From: 2-02-FULL-66-14 sp037443705
GTDB taxonomy: Bacteria; Pseudomonadota; Gammaproteobacteria; Burkholderiales; SG8-39
Direction: 5' to 3'
Assembly: GCA_037443705.1 (NCBI GenBank)
Contig: JBBINV010000006.1
Location: 23,725-87,724, forward strand
DNA: 64,000 nt
The notes beneath the pieces are model-generated. The model did no database searches, had not been told where the DNA came from, and was given only the letters and a program-made list of their open reading frames with translations. A program made the position numbers and the translations under genes. Shown here piece by piece: positions 34,086 to 42,088 of the stretch (its first letter is position 1; every line of letters begins with the position of its first letter).

Positions 34086-35268
34086 GGGCGCCGGACGCAA
34101 GTTCGAGGTGCTGGTGCTCAACGCGATCGCCCCGGTGGGGCTCAAGCGCCTGCCGCCCGAGCGCTACGCGGTCGTGAAGGAGGCGGCGTCCCCCGACGTG
34201 ATCCTGGTGCGGTCGCAGGAGATGCACGGGATGCGCTTCGGCGAGGCGCTCAAGGCGGTCGGCCGCGCGGGCGCCGGCGTCAACAACATCCCGGTGTCCG
34301 AGCTTTCGAAGCGCGGCGTGCCGGTGTTCAACGCGCCGGGCGCGAACGCGAACGCGGTGAAGGAGCTGGTGCTGGCGGGCATGCTGATCGCCGCGCGCAA
34401 CGTCGCGCCGGCGCTCGATTTCGTGAGGCAGCTCGGCCACGAGGAGCTGGACAGGCGCGTCGAGGAAGGCAAGAAGCAGTTCGCCGGCGTCGAGCTGCCC
34501 GGGCACACGCTCGGGATCATCGGCCTGGGCAGGGTCGGGAGCCTCGTCGCGGACGCCGCGATCCGCCTCGGGATGCACGTGCTCGGTTACGACCCCGAGA
34601 TCACGGTGGAGGCCGCCTGGAGCCTGCCCTCGCAGGTGCGCAAGGCGGGCTCGATCGACGAGGTGCTGCGCTCCTGCCAGTTCGTCACGCTCCACGTGCC
34701 GCTCGGCGAGCGCACGCGGCACCTGATCGGCGCGAAGAACGTGGACCTGATGAAGCACGGCGCGATCCTGCTCAACTTCTCGCGCGAGGGCGTGGTGGAC
34801 GACGAGGCGGTGATCAAGGCGATCCGGGCGCACCGCATCAAGTGCTACGTCACCGATTTTCCGTCGGCGCGGCTGCTCGGGGAACCGGGGGTCGTGGCCC
34901 TGCCGCACCTCGGCGCCTCGACCCGCGAGGCCGAGGACAACTGCGCCGTCATGGTGGTTGATCAGGTGCGCGAGTACCTGGAGCACGGCATCGTGCGCAA
35001 CTCCGTGAACTTCCCGGAGGCCGTGATGGCGCGCGAGTCGCCCTACCGGCTCGCGATCGCCAACGCCAATGTCCCCGACATGCTCGCCCGAATCTCGCAC
35101 GCGCTCGGCGGGCGCGGCCTCAACATCCACAACATGCTGAACAAGTCGAGGGGCGAGATGGCGTACACGCTGGTCGACGTCGACAGTGCGGTGCCGGAAG
35201 GCGTGCTCGCCGAGCTGCGCGGCATCGACGGGGTGCTCGCGGTACGCTACCTTCCGTCCGGGGCATGA
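34078..35268 (+). CDS. serA: D-3-phosphoglycerate dehydrogenase
   Basis: A 396-residue NAD-dependent 2-hydroxyacid dehydrogenase, the first step of serine synthesis. The Rossmann motif is LGIIGLGRVGSLVADAAIRL, the catalytic arginine and glutamate are in LLNFSREGVVDDEAV and nearby, and the catalytic histidine is in VALPHLGASTREAED. A C-terminal ACT domain (ANVPDMLARISHALGGRG) would sense serine. It lies between serC and pheA and overlaps both, which supports SerA over other dehydrogenases of this fold. Confidence 0.92.
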   Translation: MPRGAGRKFEVLVLNAIAPVGLKRLPPERYAVVKEAASPDVILVRSQEMHGMRFGEALKAVGRAGAGVNNIPVSELSKRGVPVFNAPGANANAVKELVLAGMLIAARNVAPALDFVRQLGHEELDRRVEEGKKQFAGVELPGHTLGIIGLGRVGSLVADAAIRLGMHVLGYDPEITVEAAWSLPSQVRKAGSIDEVLRSCQFVTLHVPLGERTRHLIGAKNVDLMKHGAILLNFSREGVVDDEAVIKAIRAHRIKCYVTDFPSARLLGEPGVVALPHLGASTREAEDNCAVMVVDQVREYLEHGIVRNSVNFPEAVMARESPYRLAIANANVPDMLARISHALGGRGLNIHNMLNKSRGEMAYTLVDVDSAVPEGVLAELRGIDGVLAVRYLPSGA

Positions 35269-36338
35269 ACGGCGAAATCGAGAAGCTCCGGCGGGAGATC
35301 GACGCGCTCGACGAGGAGCTGCTCGGGCTCGTCAACCGGCGCGCGGCGCTCGCGCGGAGGATCGGCGAGCTGAAGGGCGGGGCACCCGCGTACCGACCCG
35401 AGCGCGAGACCGAGATCCTGCGGCGCGCCGCCGCGCGCAATCCCGGACCGCTGCCCGCGGAGCGCGCGCTCGCCGTGCTGCGCGAGGTGATCTCGGCCTG
35501 CCGCGCCATGGAGGCGGCGATCCGCGTCGCCTATCTCGGGCCCGAGGGAACCTTCAGCGAGCAGGCGGTGCGCAAGCACTTCGGGCAGGCGGTCGAGGCG
35601 CTCGCGATGCCCTCGATCGACGAAGTGTTCCGCAGCAGCGAGTCCGGCGCGGCCGATTTCGCGCTCGTGCCGGTCGAGAATTCGACCGAGGGCGCCGTCG
35701 GCCGCACGCTCGACCTTCTGCTCGCGACGCCGCTCCGGATCTGCGCCGAAGTGGAGCTTCGCGTGCAGCAGGCGCTGCTCGCGAACGCGGGCGACCTCGG
35801 CGGCGTGCGCCGCGTGTACTCGCACGCCCAGTCGCTCGCGCAGTGCAACGGCTGGCTCGCGCAGAACCTTCCGCGGGCCGAGCGCGTGCCGGTGGCCTCG
35901 AACGCCGAGGCCGCGCGCCGCGCGGCTTCCGAGGAGGGCGCCGCGGCGATCGCGGGCGAGGCCGCCGCCGGTCGCTACGGCCTGCAGGTGCTCGCGCGCT
36001 CGATCGAGGACGATCCCAGCAACACGACGCGCTTCCTCGTGCTCGGCGCGCTCGAGCCGCGTCCGACCGGGCGCGACCGCACCTCGCTCGTGATGTCGGC
36101 CGAGAACCGGCCGGGCGCGGTGCACGCGCTGCTCACCCCGCTCGCCGCGCATCAGGTGAGCATGACGCGCATCGAGTCGCGCCCGGCGCGCGCCCGCTCG
36201 GCGCTCTGGGAGTACGTGTTCTTCGTCGACGTCGAGGGCCACCGCGAGGATGCGCGCGTCGCGGCGGCGCTCGCCGAGCTGCAGGCGCGGGCGCCGTTCC
36301 TCAAGGTGCTCGGCTCCTATCCCGTCGCGGTCGCCTGA
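35265..36338 (+). CDS. pheA: Chorismate mutase / prephenate dehydratase (P-protein)
   Basis: A 357-residue bifunctional enzyme of phenylalanine synthesis. An AroQ-type chorismate mutase is at residues 1-85 (LRREIDALDEELLGLVNRRA), prephenate dehydratase follows from about residue 88 (YLGPEGTFSEQAVRKHFG, VPVENSTEGAVGRTLDLLL), and an ACT domain lies at the C-terminus with GALEPRPTGRDRTSLV then MTRIESRPARARSALWEYVF, the Phe-binding ESRP motif. ATGA overlaps join it to serA. Confidence 0.95.
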   Translation: MNGEIEKLRREIDALDEELLGLVNRRAALARRIGELKGGAPAYRPERETEILRRAAARNPGPLPAERALAVLREVISACRAMEAAIRVAYLGPEGTFSEQAVRKHFGQAVEALAMPSIDEVFRSSESGAADFALVPVENSTEGAVGRTLDLLLATPLRICAEVELRVQQALLANAGDLGGVRRVYSHAQSLAQCNGWLAQNLPRAERVPVASNAEAARRAASEEGAAAIAGEAAAGRYGLQVLARSIEDDPSNTTRFLVLGALEPRPTGRDRTSLVMSAENRPGAVHALLTPLAAHQVSMTRIESRPARARSALWEYVFFVDVEGHREDARVAAALAELQARAPFLKVLGSYPVAVA

Positions 36339-36346
36339 CCCCGAAC

Positions 36347-37450
36347 ATGGACCTCTGCGAATTCGCGCCCCCGTACGTGCGCTCGATCGCGCCGTACCAG
36401 CCGGGCAAGCCGATCTCCGAGCTCGCGCGCGAGATGGGGCTCGACGAGAAGCGGATCGTCAAGCTCGCCTCGAACGAGAACCCGCGCGGCATCGGCCCGC
36501 GCACCCGCGCCGCGATCGAGGCCTCGCTTGGCGACATCGCGCGCTACCCGGACGGCAACGGCTACGAGCTCAAGCTCGCGCTCGCGAAGCGCTACGGGCT
36601 CGACATGAGCCAGATCGTGCTCGGCAACGGCTCCAACGACGTGCTGGAGCTCGTCTCGCTCGCGTTTCTCGGTCCCGGGCGCTCGGCGGTGTACTCGCAG
36701 CACGCGTTCGCGGTGTATCCGCTCGCGACGCAGGCGCGCGGCGCGCGCGCGATCGTGGTGCCGGCGAAGGCCTATGGCCACGACGTCGAGGCGATGGCCG
36801 CGGCGGTGGCCGAGGACACGCGGGTCGTCTGGGTCGCGAACCCGAACAACCCGACCGGCACGATGGTGCCGCCCGAGCGGCTGGAGGCGTTCACGCGGCG
36901 CCTGCCCGAGCGCGTGATCCTCGTGGTCGACGAGGCGTACAACGAGTACCTGCACGCGGACCTGCGCGCCGACATGCTCAAGCTCCTGAGGCGCCATCCG
37001 AACCTCGTGGTGACGCGCACCTTCTCCAAGGCCTACGGCCTCGCGGGCCTGCGCGTCGGCTATGCGCTCGCGCATCCGTCGGTCGCGGACATGATGAACC
37101 GCGTGCGCCAGCCCTTCAACGTGAATTCGGTCGCGCTCGCCGCGGCGGCGGCCGCGCTCGACGACATGGAGTTCGTGGCGCGCAGCTACGCCGAGAACCT
37201 CCAGGGCATGCGCCAGATCGAGGAGGGCGCGAAGCGCCTCGGGCTCGACTGGATCCCCTCGTACGGCAATTTCGTCACGATCCGGGTGGGCCGCGCCGCC
37301 GAGGTCTACAAGCGGCTGCTCCGGCGCGGCGTGATCGTGCGGCCGGTCGGCGGAGGCTACGAGCTTCCCGAGCACCTGCGCGTCACGGTCGGCACCGCCG
37401 AGGAAAACGAGCGGTTCCTCGCGGCGCTCTCGGCCAGCCTCCGGGAATGA
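36347..37450 (+). CDS. hisC: Histidinol-phosphate aminotransferase
   Basis: A 367-residue class I/II PLP aminotransferase. Key segments are VKLASNENPRGIGPRTRAAI, VANPNNPTGTMVPPERLE, VVDEAYNEYL and the PLP lysine in TRTFSKAYGLAGLRVGYALA. Placed between pheA and tyrA it may also act on aromatic keto acids, as HisC homologues in such operons can. The ATG at 36347 lies 8 bases after pheA. Confidence 0.92.
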   Translation: MDLCEFAPPYVRSIAPYQPGKPISELAREMGLDEKRIVKLASNENPRGIGPRTRAAIEASLGDIARYPDGNGYELKLALAKRYGLDMSQIVLGNGSNDVLELVSLAFLGPGRSAVYSQHAFAVYPLATQARGARAIVVPAKAYGHDVEAMAAAVAEDTRVVWVANPNNPTGTMVPPERLEAFTRRLPERVILVVDEAYNEYLHADLRADMLKLLRRHPNLVVTRTFSKAYGLAGLRVGYALAHPSVADMMNRVRQPFNVNSVALAAAAAALDDMEFVARSYAENLQGMRQIEEGAKRLGLDWIPSYGNFVTIRVGRAAEVYKRLLRRGVIVRPVGGGYELPEHLRVTVGTAEENERFLAALSASLRE

Positions 37451-38325
37451 CCCGGTTTGCGCGCGTCGCCGTGATCGGCGTCGGGCTGATCGGCGGCTCG
37501 TTCGCGCTCGCGCTGAAGGCGGCGAAGCTCTGCGGCCGCGTGGTCGGCGTCGGCCGATCGCAAGCGAATCTCGAGTCGGCGCTGGACTGCGGAGCGATCG
37601 ACTCCATTGAAACGGACCCCGCAGCCGCGGCGCGGGACGCCGACCTGATCATGCTCTCCGCCCCCGTCGCGCAATTTCCGATCATCCTGTCTGCCATCGG
37701 GAATTCCCTGAATCCCGGCGCGCTCGTTACCGACGGCGGCAGCACGAAGCGCGACGTGGTCGCGGCGGCGCGCGCCGCGCTCGGCACAAAGCTCGCGCAG
37801 TTCGTGCCGGGCCATCCGATCGCCGGGGGCGAAGAGAGCGGCGCCGGGGCCGCACGTGCCGATCTGTTTCGCGACAAGCGCGTCGTCCTGACGCCTTTGC
37901 CCGAGAATTCCGCCGCGGACGTGAACCGGATCGAAGGACTCTGGAAGTCGCTCGGGGCAAGAACGTACCGCATGACTCCGGAGGAGCACGACGCAGTCTT
38001 CGCGGCGGTGAGCCACCTGCCGCACCTGCTCGCCTACGCGCTGGTGCACGGGATCGCGGCGCGCGACGACGCCGCGCGCCTGTTCGGCTTTGCGGCTGGC
38101 GGGTTCCGCGACTTCACGCGCATCGCCTCGAGCCACCCCGAGATGTGGCGCGACATCTGCATGGCGAACCGCGACCGGCTGATGAGCGAAGTGGACGGTT
38201 TCTCCGCAGAACTCTCGAAGATGAGAAATCTCCTCGAGGCCGGCGATTCCGCGGCACTGGAAAGGCTTTTTGCCGAGGCACGCGCGGCGCGCCGGCGCTG
38301 GCTGGACGGCGAGTACGAGCCGTGA
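37447..38325 (+). CDS. tyrA: Prephenate/arogenate dehydrogenase
   Basis: A 292-residue NAD(P)-dependent enzyme of tyrosine synthesis. The cofactor motif is VAVIGVGLIGGSFALALK; VTDGGSTKRDVVAAAR, FVPGHPIAGGEESGAGAA and the HLPHLLAYALV segment carry the conserved histidines. There is no fused chorismate mutase, consistent with the betaproteobacterial TyrA type. The ATG overlaps hisC (ATGA). Confidence 0.94.
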   Translation: MTRFARVAVIGVGLIGGSFALALKAAKLCGRVVGVGRSQANLESALDCGAIDSIETDPAAAARDADLIMLSAPVAQFPIILSAIGNSLNPGALVTDGGSTKRDVVAAARAALGTKLAQFVPGHPIAGGEESGAGAARADLFRDKRVVLTPLPENSAADVNRIEGLWKSLGARTYRMTPEEHDAVFAAVSHLPHLLAYALVHGIAARDDAARLFGFAAGGFRDFTRIASSHPEMWRDICMANRDRLMSEVDGFSAELSKMRNLLEAGDSAALERLFAEARAARRRWLDGEYEP

Positions 38326-39590
38326 GGGCGCTCGAGCTGAAGGCCGCGACCCGCGCCGCCGGGACCGTGCGCCTGCCCGGCTCGAAGAGCATCTCCAACC
38401 GCGTGCTGCTGCTTGCCGCGCTCGCCGAGGGCACCACGGTCGTGCGCGATCTGCTCGATGCCGACGACACGAAGGTGATGCTTCAGGCGCTTTCGGGCCT
38501 CGGGGTGGTCTTTCGGCAGGATCTCGTCGTGCAAGGCGCCGCGGGAAGCTTCCCGGTCAAGAAAGCCGAGCTGTTCCTTGGCAATGCAGGCACGGCTTTC
38601 CGGCCGCTCACCGCCGTGCTCGCGTTCTGCGGCGGGGAGTACCGGCTCTCGGGCGTGCCGCGCATGCACGAGCGCCCGATCGGCGACCTGGTGGACGCCC
38701 TGCGCGCCGCGGGCGCGAGGATCGAGCATCTGGGGAAGGAGGGCTTTCCTCCGCTTTGGATTCTTCCGGGAAAGGTGTCTCTCAAGAAGCCGATTTCGGT
38801 CCGCGGTGACACGTCGTCCCAGTTTCTGAGCGCGCTTTTGATGGCGCTTCCGCTCGCGGGTGGAGGCACGGTGGAAGTCCTGGGGGACCTGATTTCCAAG
38901 CCGTATGTCGAGATCACGCTCAATCTCATGCGGCGCTTCGGCCTCGAGGTGCGGCGGGAAGGCTGGAGTCGTTTCTCGGTTCCGTCCGGCCCTTACGTCT
39001 CCCCCGGAGAGATCGTCGTGGAGGGTGACGCTTCCTCGGCTTCTTACTTTCTCGCCGCCGGTGCGCTCGGCGGCGGGCCGGTGCGCGTGGAGGGCGTGGG
39101 CCGCGCGAGCATCCAGGGCGACGTGCGCTTCTGCGAGGTGCTCGAGAAAATGGGCGCGAAGGTCGCGATGGGCGAGAGCTGGATCGAATCGTCTTCGGGC
39201 GGCGCCAGGCTGCATGCCTTCGATCTCGATCTCAATCACATCCCGGACGCCGCGATGACCGCAGCCGTGCTCGCGCTCTTCGCTGACGGGCCGTGCACCG
39301 TGCGTAACGTCGCGAGCTGGCGCGTGAAGGAAACCGACCGCATCGCCGCGATGGCGAAGGAACTGCGCAAGCTGGGGGCCGAAGTCGTCGAATCCCCGGA
39401 CGCGCTGAAAATCATACCCCCGAAAGTGCTCAACCCGAACGTCGCCATCGACACCTATGACGATCACCGCATGGCGATGTGCTTCTCGCTCGTCACGCTC
39501 GGCGGCGTGCCGGTGACGATCAATGATCCGGACTGCGTCGCGAAGACGTTCCCGGATTACTTCGCCGAATTCGCTCGCGTCCTGCGCTAG
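38322..39590 (+). CDS. aroA: 3-phosphoshikimate 1-carboxyvinyltransferase (EPSP synthase)
   Basis: A 422-residue shikimate-pathway enzyme joining phosphoenolpyruvate to shikimate-3-phosphate. Conserved stretches are VRLPGSKSISNRVLLLAALA, LFLGNAGTAFRPLTAVLAF (class I GNAGTA motif) and RMHERPIGDLVDALR; later come DTSSQFLSALLMALPLA and VKETDRIAAMAKELRKLG. The GTG start overlaps the tyrA stop (GTGA). In relatives cmk follows directly, but here 1.7 kb of accessory DNA intervenes. Confidence 0.96.
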   Translation: MRALELKAATRAAGTVRLPGSKSISNRVLLLAALAEGTTVVRDLLDADDTKVMLQALSGLGVVFRQDLVVQGAAGSFPVKKAELFLGNAGTAFRPLTAVLAFCGGEYRLSGVPRMHERPIGDLVDALRAAGARIEHLGKEGFPPLWILPGKVSLKKPISVRGDTSSQFLSALLMALPLAGGGTVEVLGDLISKPYVEITLNLMRRFGLEVRREGWSRFSVPSGPYVSPGEIVVEGDASSASYFLAAGALGGGPVRVEGVGRASIQGDVRFCEVLEKMGAKVAMGESWIESSSGGARLHAFDLDLNHIPDAAMTAAVLALFADGPCTVRNVASWRVKETDRIAAMAKELRKLGAEVVESPDALKIIPPKVLNPNVAIDTYDDHRMAMCFSLVTLGGVPVTINDPDCVAKTFPDYFAEFARVLR

Positions 39591-40327
39591 GCAGGTATCG
39601 CAAGCGAGCGCGAACGCAGCGCCACGGGCGGCAGGTCACGCACTGCCGCGGCCGCGGCGATCAGGGTAGTCCGATCCGATCGGGCGAGGCGGGGCAGGTC
39701 GCCGTCCTTGAAATAGGTCAGCGCCTTCAGACTTTCCGCCGGCTGCAATGTCCTGCCGAAGAGCAGACGCGCGGCGGCAAGCGCGCGCGGAAGCGAAACG
39801 CCGGCGCGCACCATTGCGGCGACGTCCTGATAGTCCTTCCTTTCCGCGCGCTGCAGGATCACCTTGAGCTTGTGCGCCATCAGGTCCTCGAGCGACGCTA
39901 CTTCGGCGACGCCGTCGGTCGTGAGGAGCGGATCCCCGATCCGGCCGAAATGCAGGTTCCCGAAGAAAGAGAGCTTCACCGGTCCGCGGACGCTTACCAC
40001 CAGCGTGTCCTTTTGCGCCTGCAGCGTCTGCGCCCTGCTCATCAGCGGAACCGCCTTGCGAATCGACGCCGCGTCGAGGGGCCGATCATGGAAGAAATCG
40101 AAGTCGACCGAGCGCCGGTGCCCGAGGTGCAGCGACACCGCGGTTCCGCCATAGAGGACGAAGCCGAGATCGCGGACCGGCCGGAGCGCCGGCCAGAGCC
40201 TGCGCTGCGCGGCAGGCAGCTTCTCGAAGCGCGCTGCGAGCGCGGCGATCACGTTCCCGTGCGCCGTGGAAGGGGAGGCACGCGCCCGGGTGCCGCCAGA
40301 CCAAGCCGGTAGTGCCAGTAGCTCCAT
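39587..40327 (-). CDS. AbiEii-like nucleotidyltransferase toxin
   Basis: A 246-residue member of the AbiEii/AbiGii toxin group (minimal nucleotidyltransferase fold). The NTase motif is FVLYGGTAVSLHLGHRRSVD, followed by FDFFHDRPLD, with the metal-binding Asp pair in SVDFDF. The distal LMAHKLKVILQRAERKDYQD stretch is also characteristic. Such toxins transfer nucleotides to tRNA or other targets and give abortive phage defence. The ATG at 40327 is the first that yields a family-length protein; its 5' end overlaps the paired antitoxin gene by 79 bases. It converges with aroA, overlapping by 4 bases. Confidence 0.82.
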   Translation of the reverse strand: MELLALPAWSGGTRARASPSTAHGNVIAALAARFEKLPAAQRRLWPALRPVRDLGFVLYGGTAVSLHLGHRRSVDFDFFHDRPLDAASIRKAVPLMSRAQTLQAQKDTLVVSVRGPVKLSFFGNLHFGRIGDPLLTTDGVAEVASLEDLMAHKLKVILQRAERKDYQDVAAMVRAGVSLPRALAAARLLFGRTLQPAESLKALTYFKDGDLPRLARSDRTTLIAAAAAVRDLPPVALRSRSLAIPA

Positions 40328-40740
40328 GAGCGCGGAGAAAAACGTCCCGGGTCCGCGTTGCGCAGGGCATCCGCAAGCCGCTCGCGGCCGAGTGCCGCCT
40401 CGAGCGCGAGCGCATCGTCGTAATCGCCGAGATTCATCACCTGTCCTGCGACCAGGCGGGGTCTTGCCATCGCCTGCGAAGGCGACAGCCACCAGACGTA
40501 CTTCCTCGCCAGCCGGCGAAGGAGCCGCTGCACGTCGTCCGCCGGCCGCCTGCGCGGACGCCCGGGCGCGCGCCGCTCGATCCGCGCCGAGGCCGGGATC
40601 ACCCACTGATGTCCCATGCGGCCCGCGCCCGCAACGCGCCGCGCCGCGAGCAGCTGCAGCACCCGGGTGCGGCTCACCCCTTCGCGCACCGCGAACTGCG
40701 AGACCGTCAGGATGCCGTCGCGGGCGACATCGAGTGCCAT
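40249..40740 (-). CDS. Helix-turn-helix antitoxin-like partner of the nucleotidyltransferase
   Basis: A 163-residue protein. The N-terminal part looks like a DNA-binding helix-turn-helix (LTVSQFAVREGVSRTRVLQL), the middle is basic, and the C-terminal half (NLGDYDDALALEAALGRERL then SWSYWHYRLGL) is a module often found upstream of AbiEii-type toxins. Position just upstream of and overlapping the toxin supports an antitoxin and autoregulator role. No enzyme motif is visible. The name rests on the gene pair. Confidence 0.7.
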   Translation of the reverse strand: MALDVARDGILTVSQFAVREGVSRTRVLQLLAARRVAGAGRMGHQWVIPASARIERRAPGRPRRRPADDVQRLLRRLARKYVWWLSPSQAMARPRLVAGQVMNLGDYDDALALEAALGRERLADALRNADPGRFSPRSWSYWHYRLGLAAPGRVPPLPRRTGT

Positions 40741-40799
40741 GCCGCCATTCTAGCGAAAATCCATTATCAAACGGACAGGATTATTGGGTTACTCGATTA

Positions 40800-41330
40800 C
40801 GCGGTCAGCGCGCAGCAGGATGGATTCCCCTTGGCGATGCGGTCGACCATTTCCGCGACCTGGCGCATGTTCTCGAGCAGGCAGGGGCCGTAGCTGAGCA
40901 GACCGCCGGCTTCCGGACAGGCGGCGATTATGGCCGTGAGGCTCGATCGCTTGGCGTTCGCGGCCCGTTGCGCGAATTCCTCGCAACTCCTGCGACTCGA
41001 CCACAGCGGGTCGAAGAGGAATCCCATCCGTTACAAGACGACTGGAATCGTTCTCGTCCGGCCCAAGATCGCGCGCGTCGCGGTCTCGTTGGCGGTCAGC
41101 ACATCCGGCTTCAGGCCGAGCAGCTGCTCGGCCGCTGCGGGAAAGCGTGTCGCGTCGGCTTCGCCGCGACCACGCCGATGATCAGGTTTTTGCCCTCGGC
41201 ATAACCCGGGTCCGCCATCCGCGAGCGAGATTCCTCTAGCAAGGCCTTCATCACCGGTTCCTCGGGTGATCCCCCGCGCGGCAGCTTGCCCCGGAAGTGC
41301 GCGATCGCGCGCGTGCTGCCACACTTCGGC
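40800..41330 (-). pseudogene. Decayed ABC-type substrate-binding protein (PF04392 type)
   Basis: Minus-strand fragments in several frames match the family. YAEGKNLIIGV (41210 region) is the N-terminal hallmark; LKPDVLTANETATRAILGRT and TIPVVL (to 41031) follow in another frame; EAGGLLSYGPCLLENMRQVA with IAKGNPSCC is the C-terminal hallmark. The middle 150 or so residues are gone. Frameshifts and a deletion leave about a third of the protein, so it cannot work. It ends beside cmk and is probably what remains of an inserted gene. Confidence 0.75.
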
Positions 41331-41333
41331 GCT

Positions 41334-42020
41334 GTGGAAAATTCACGCGCGTCAACGATTCCGGTCATCGCGATCGACGGGCCCTCGGCCTCCGGGAAGG
41401 GCACGGTCGCGAGGCGCGTCGCGCAGGCGCTGGGGTTTCACTACCTCGAGAGCGGTGCCCTCTATCGGCTCCTTGCGCTGGTTTCCCTGAAGGACGACGT
41501 GCGTGACGAGCCTAGTCTCGTCGCGTGTGCCCGGCGGATGGCGGTGGAGTTTGCGGGAGATAGAATCCTTGTGGATAAACAAGACGTTACAGAGGATATC
41601 CGAAGCGAGGCCTGCGGCAACCGGGCCTCGGAAGTGGCAAAGATGCCCGCGGTGCGCGCTGCGCTGCTCGAGCGCCAGCGCGCCTTCCGCAGGCCCCCCG
41701 GGCTGGTGGCCGACGGGCGCGACATGGGCACGGTCGTGTTCCCCGACGCCGGGCTCAAGATCTTCTTGACGGCGAGCGCCGGCGTGAGGGCCGCGCGCAG
41801 ATATAAGCAGTTGAAAGAAAAAGGAATCAATGCTAACCTTCGCGCCCTTTCCCGTGACCTCGCGGAGCGCGATGCGCGTGACGCGACCCGGGCGGTGGCG
41901 CCCCTGGCGCCCGCCCCGGGTGCGCTGGAGCTGGACTCCTCGGATCTCGGCATCGACGACGTCGTCGCCCGGATCCTCGCGTGGTACCGGGACAGAAGCG
42001 CAATCGGTGGAAGGGGCTGA
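41334..42020 (+). CDS. cmk: Cytidylate kinase
   Basis: A 228-residue NMP kinase. The P-loop is VIAIDGPSASGKGTVARRVA, followed by LGFHYLESGALYRLLAL; the DGRDMGTVVFPDAGLKIFLT and ARRYKQLKEKGINANLRALS segments are typical. A GTG at 41334 gives a short N-terminus before the P-loop; the longer frame from 41286 overlaps pseudogene sequence. It normally sits between aroA and rpsA. The ribosome site is weak, perhaps because the upstream context was changed by the insertion. Confidence 0.92.
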   Translation: MENSRASTIPVIAIDGPSASGKGTVARRVAQALGFHYLESGALYRLLALVSLKDDVRDEPSLVACARRMAVEFAGDRILVDKQDVTEDIRSEACGNRASEVAKMPAVRAALLERQRAFRRPPGLVADGRDMGTVVFPDAGLKIFLTASAGVRAARRYKQLKEKGINANLRALSRDLAERDARDATRAVAPLAPAPGALELDSSDLGIDDVVARILAWYRDRSAIGGRG

Positions 42021-42088
42021 TCCCTTTCCGTTTCCTCAACCTGGCCCGCGGCGCGCTCGCAAGCCCGCGGTTTGGAAGGCTTTTCTAA

